This document shows, piece after piece, positions 61,259 through 64,000 of a stretch of DNA of 64,000 nucleotides. This DNA comes from Chania multitudinisentens RB-25 (GTDB taxonomy: Bacteria > Pseudomonadota > Gammaproteobacteria > Enterobacterales > Enterobacteriaceae): NCBI RefSeq assembly GCF_000520015.2, contig NZ_CP007044.2, forward strand, positions 3,720,001 through 3,784,000. The letters run 5' to 3'. The translations under genes and the position numbers were made by a program. The first letter of the stretch is position 1. Each line of letters starts with the position of its first letter. The notes below the pieces were generated by a model. It had not been told where the DNA came from, searched no databases, and was given only the letters and a program-made list of their open reading frames with translations.

Positions 61259-62914
61259 ATGCAGTTACGTCGATTATTACAATGTCATAGCTTGGGATTT
61301 ATCCTTGGTTGCGCATTGTTTTTTACTCTGTCTCAGAACGCCTTATTCCTTTATACCGCCTGGTCGCATATCACCTTTGATAACATTCACAGCATCATTT
61401 TTGCTGCGACCATGCCGGTAGTGATTTTTTGCGCCCTGAACATTATTTTCAGCGTACTGGCCATTCCTTTCCTGCGTAAGCCACTGATTATTTTTCTCCT
61501 GCTCGGTAGCACTATCACCAATTACTTTATGTTCAGTTACGGTACGGTGATTGACGGCAACAGCATACAAAATCTTTTTGAAGCCAGTTGGCAAGAAGTG
61601 ATTGCACTGCTCACACCCCACATTGGGTTGTGGTTGCTTTTGGGGATTATTCCTTCACTTGCGGTAGGCTGGATACAAATCCATAAAACCCGCCCTTGGT
61701 GGTACATGATTGGTTTACACGCCGCTAACGTCATGCTTTCCGTTGTCGTCATCCTGTTGGTCGCGGCGTTGTTTTATAAAGATTACGTTTCATTGCTGCG
61801 CAACAATAAAAGCCTGGTGAAAATGCTCACACCAACCAACTTTATGACCAGTACGGTTAAATTTGCCAAGTATCATTATTTCAGCCACAACCTGCCGCTG
61901 GTCAAGATCGGGGAGGATGCCCATTTGGGGCCACTTATCAGCGGCCAGGCAAAGAAGACGCTGCTTATCTTGGTGATCGGTAAAAACGCACGGGCAGAAA
62001 ACTTTTCGCTTGGCGGTTATCCACGCGAAACCAACCCGCGCCTACAACAAAACAACGTTGTTTATTTCAAGAATACACGTTCCTGCGGTACTGATAGCGC
62101 CACCTCCATTCCCTGCATGTTCTCCAATATGTCGCGCAACAATTACAACGCTACGTTAGCAGCTCATCAGGAAGGCCTGATGGATATTTTGGCTCATGCC
62201 GGGGTTAATGTGTTATGGCGTGACAACAGCGGTGGTTGTAAGGGCGTTTGTGACCGTATTCCACATATCGACATGACTAAACTGCAATTACCACAGTATT
62301 GCGATGGTGATAACTGTATGGACAATGTGCTGTTGCACAAACTGGGTAACTACATTGACAGTTTAAAAAGTGACAGTGTCATTGTGCTGCATCAGATAGG
62401 CAGCTATGGGCCCGCTTACTATCGCCGCAGTACAGCGGAATTTCGCCAATTCTTGCCCACTTGTGACAGCAACCAGATCCAAGGTTGCACCCATGCGCAA
62501 TTAGTGAATACCTACGACAACTCATTGCTGTATACCGATGCCATGCTGGGCAACACCATTGCACTGTTGCAACAATACAGCGGCAAATTCAATACGGCGA
62601 TGGTTTATCTTGCCGATCATGGCGAATCGCTGGGAGAAAACGGCATCTACCTGCACGGCACGCCTTATCTGTTTGCGCCTTCCCAGCAGACCCATGTACC
62701 GTTTCTGATGTGGATGTCAGCAGGGTATCAGTATAATTTTGGCGTTGATCGTCAGTGCCTCGATAACATCGCGGCTCAAGACAGCGTTTCACAGGATAAT
62801 TTGTTCCACACCATGCTGGGCATGCTCAACGTGCAAACCCATGAATATCAGCCCCAATGGGATATTTTGCAGCATTGCCGCAAGAGTGATCTCATCCTTT
62901 CTGCCGTACTCTAG
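61259..62914 (+). CDS. EptA-family phosphoethanolamine transferase homologue with altered active-site residues
   Basis: A 551-residue inner-membrane protein with five N-terminal helices and a periplasmic alkaline-phosphatase-like domain. The fold and disulfide cysteines (SCGTDSATSIPCMFSNMS, SGGCKGVCDRI) are kept. Three catalytic positions differ from active EptA/MCR enzymes: the zinc-ligand Glu in the usual VVGETARA is Lys242 (VIGKNARAENFSLGGY), the nucleophilic Thr is Ser280, and the phosphate-binding His in SHGPAYY is Tyr383 (GSYGPAYYRR). Asp453/His454 (LADHGESLGENG) and His466 (YLHGTPY) remain. It may be inactive, or use a different substrate or chemistry. A PmrA-type box lies upstream. 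The ATG at 61259 is used; a TTG at 61253 also exists. Confidence 0.88.
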   Translation: MQLRRLLQCHSLGFILGCALFFTLSQNALFLYTAWSHITFDNIHSIIFAATMPVVIFCALNIIFSVLAIPFLRKPLIIFLLLGSTITNYFMFSYGTVIDGNSIQNLFEASWQEVIALLTPHIGLWLLLGIIPSLAVGWIQIHKTRPWWYMIGLHAANVMLSVVVILLVAALFYKDYVSLLRNNKSLVKMLTPTNFMTSTVKFAKYHYFSHNLPLVKIGEDAHLGPLISGQAKKTLLILVIGKNARAENFSLGGYPRETNPRLQQNNVVYFKNTRSCGTDSATSIPCMFSNMSRNNYNATLAAHQEGLMDILAHAGVNVLWRDNSGGCKGVCDRIPHIDMTKLQLPQYCDGDNCMDNVLLHKLGNYIDSLKSDSVIVLHQIGSYGPAYYRRSTAEFRQFLPTCDSNQIQGCTHAQLVNTYDNSLLYTDAMLGNTIALLQQYSGKFNTAMVYLADHGESLGENGIYLHGTPYLFAPSQQTHVPFLMWMSAGYQYNFGVDRQCLDNIAAQDSVSQDNLFHTMLGMLNVQTHEYQPQWDILQHCRKSDLILSAVL

Positions 62915-62973
62915 ACGCGGCAATAGTTGAAATGCTTTATCAGCATTTGAGATTGATAACAAAGTGTTTTGTA

Positions 62974-63027
62974 GCCCGAGATACCCGGGCCTAGCGCACC
63001 GAGGGGCGCTCCGGCGGCTTACGCCGC
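62974..63027. repeat. Double-hairpin intergenic element after the EptA-like gene
   Basis: GCCCG and CGGGC (62974-62990), then GCGGC-TTAC-GCCGC (63014-63027), form two GC-rich hairpins in a compact block, resembling a REP-type extragenic repeat. It may also terminate the upstream transcript. Copy number elsewhere cannot be seen from this window. Confidence 0.45.
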
Positions 63028-63112
63028 TACGACCCCATCGGTACGCTCTCCCTAATATCTGACTTTGTCAGCAATCTGAAATATTTTATCAGCGTTTTTA
63101 TTTCACTTGATC

Positions 63113-63128
63113 TAGACCAACCGGTCTA
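63113..63128. promoter_or_regulatory. NemR operator
   Basis: TAGACC-AACC-GGTCTA differs at one base from the E. coli NemR box (TAGACC-GACC-GGTCTA) and lies 17 bases before nemR. Confidence 0.85.
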
Positions 63129-63144
63129 CTACACTCGTTCCATT

Positions 63145-63750
63145 ATGACGAAATCTAGGCACTGCAACATGGATACTCGTGAACATCTGCTCGCTACCGG
63201 TGAAACACTCAGCCTGCGCCTTGGTTTTACCGGCATGGGGTTGAGCGAACTACTGGCAACCGCAGGCGTGCCCAAAGGCTCGTTCTATCACTATTTTCGC
63301 TCGAAGGAAGCCTTTGGTGAAGCCATGTTGCAACGCTACTTCGGGCACTACAATGCTAAAATGCAGGCGCTGTTTGGGGATAGCAAAAGCGATGCCCGTC
63401 ATCAGCTATTAAGTTACTACGCTCTGGCAATCAGCTACCACTCAAGCAGCGAATGTCACAACGCCTGCCTGGCCGTCAAGCTTTCTGCCGAAGTCAGCGA
63501 TCTTTCAGAGCCGATGCGCCATGCGCTGGAAGCGGGCACCACGCGCGTTATCAGCCACTTGCAGGAAGCGATTGAGCGCGGATTACGTGAAGGTTCACTC
63601 TCTACCGCTATGAGCCCGGCAGCAACGGCGGAAACGCTTTATTCCTTATGGTTGGGCGCTTCACTGCGGGCAAAAATCCGCCATTCAGTAGCTCCACTGA
63701 CTAACGCACTGGAAAGTATTGAATGGTTATTGCGCCCCGCGCAGCCGTAA
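63145..63750 (+). CDS. nemR: NemR, TetR-family electrophile/hypochlorite sensor
   Basis: A 201-residue repressor of nemRA (and gloA in E. coli). The TetR HTH has DTREHLLATGETLSLRLGFT, GMGLSELLATAGVPKGSFYH and YFRSKEAFGEAM. Cys108 in NACLAVKLSAEVSDL corresponds to the reactive Cys106 of E. coli NemR, and Cys104 is an extra nearby cysteine. A perfect-spaced NemR box lies upstream, and nemA follows. Confidence 0.95.
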   Translation: MTKSRHCNMDTREHLLATGETLSLRLGFTGMGLSELLATAGVPKGSFYHYFRSKEAFGEAMLQRYFGHYNAKMQALFGDSKSDARHQLLSYYALAISYHSSSECHNACLAVKLSAEVSDLSEPMRHALEAGTTRVISHLQEAIERGLREGSLSTAMSPAATAETLYSLWLGASLRAKIRHSVAPLTNALESIEWLLRPAQP

Positions 63751-63807
63751 CCTCCCTACTCTTGTTTACCCTGAAAATGCCATTGTTTGAATAGGTTTAA
63801 CAGTAAC

Positions 63808-63822
63808 TAGTCGACCGGTCTA
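63808..63822. promoter_or_regulatory. Second, imperfect NemR-like site before nemA
   Basis: TAG-TCGACC-GGTCTA keeps the core GACCGGTC and the right half GGTCTA of the NemR box but is one base short. It could give nemA separate control. Confidence 0.45.
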
Positions 63823-63840
63823 TTAATATAGGATACATGT

Positions 63841-64000
63841 ATGAAGATTGAAAAACTGTTCTCTCCCCTGAAAGTTGGCTCTGCAACGTTGCCCAATCGT
63901 GTATTCATGGCTCCGCTGACTCGTTTGCGCAGCATTGAGCCGGGTGATATTCCTACGCCATTAATGGCAGAATATTATGCACAACGCGCCAGCGCTGGCC
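63841..64000 (+). CDS. nemA: N-ethylmaleimide reductase NemA (3' end outside window)
   Basis: The first 53 codons of an Old Yellow Enzyme-family flavoprotein that reduces electrophilic alkenes and nitro compounds. The visible part matches E. coli NemA: KLFSPLKVGSATLPNRVFMA, PLTRLRSIEPGDIPTPLMAE and YYAQRASAG. AGGA is seven bases before the ATG. It follows nemR with a 90-base gap carrying a NemR-like site. Confidence 0.95.
   Translation, partial: MKIEKLFSPLKVGSATLPNRVFMAPLTRLRSIEPGDIPTPLMAEYYAQRASAG

Noticed and set aside
1..64000. tRNA, rRNA, CRISPR arrays, complete insertion sequences, prophage genes
   Set aside because: None was recognised on either strand: no transposase, integrase, spaced direct repeats or cloverleaf-type sequence was found by reading.

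Overview
The window is chromosomal DNA of a Serratia-like member of the Enterobacterales (Yersiniaceae). This rests on near-complete E. coli-type gene blocks in familiar order (tus, fumC, manA, ydgA; malI-malX-malY-add; rsxABCDGE-nth; gst-pdxY-tyrS-pdxH-mliC-anmK-slyB-slyA-ydhIJK-sodC-ydhF-ydhL-nemR-nemA), on protein sequences that look 60-90% E. coli-like by eye, and on a resident class A beta-lactamase. tus at the left edge places the segment near the replication terminus. Species assignment is inference.

Layout. 1-3319: 3' part of tus, a WYL regulator with a VOC protein, and a TetR gene divergent from a frameshifted SnoaL-like gene, with a twin operator between them. 3546-7629: a class II microcin locus, made of a double-glycine-type precursor peptide on the minus strand facing away from a plus-strand HlyD adaptor and a C39-peptidase ABC exporter. 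The spacer is a patchwork of short reading frames and holds no recognisable immunity gene. 7696-12171: fumC, manA, ydgA. 12217-21417: serine hydrolase/LysR pair, the MalI regulon with two perfect operators, add, and a LysR/SDR pair. 21459-24620: an accessory island with a 44-residue peptide gene, an M29/NicX-like metalloenzyme and a TPR plus glycosyltransferase-like protein, all on the minus strand, next to a gene remnant and a perfect inverted repeat. 24723-36604: YfeH-like transporter, ydgJ, and the arabinose locus (araC, araHGF, then araBA on the other strand, without araD), ending in a GH1 enzyme with 6-phosphoglycosidase residues. 36707-44626: ydgK and rsxABC, then a Rob-like regulator on the opposite strand, then rsxDGE-nth. 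44741-47196: class A beta-lactamase, ABM protein, HD hydrolase, DUF3811 protein. 47387-64000: vitamin B6, tRNA synthetase, lysozyme-inhibitor, SlyB/SlyA, efflux and redox genes, an EptA-family protein with altered catalytic residues behind a PmrA-type box, then nemR and the start of nemA.

How the genes work together. The microcin exporter should cleave the leader and export the core peptide, probably through TolC. AraFGH imports L-arabinose and AraBA converts it to ribulose-5-phosphate, so the epimerase must come from elsewhere. Rsx/Rnf forms a membrane electron-transfer complex, and its operon here looks split into two transcription units.

The two best candidates for undescribed systems are the microcin locus (3596-7629) and the small-peptide cassette (21459-24192). 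The substituted EptA paralogue (61259-62914) is the most unusual single protein. All identifications come from reading the sequence and remembered family knowledge. No database search was run.
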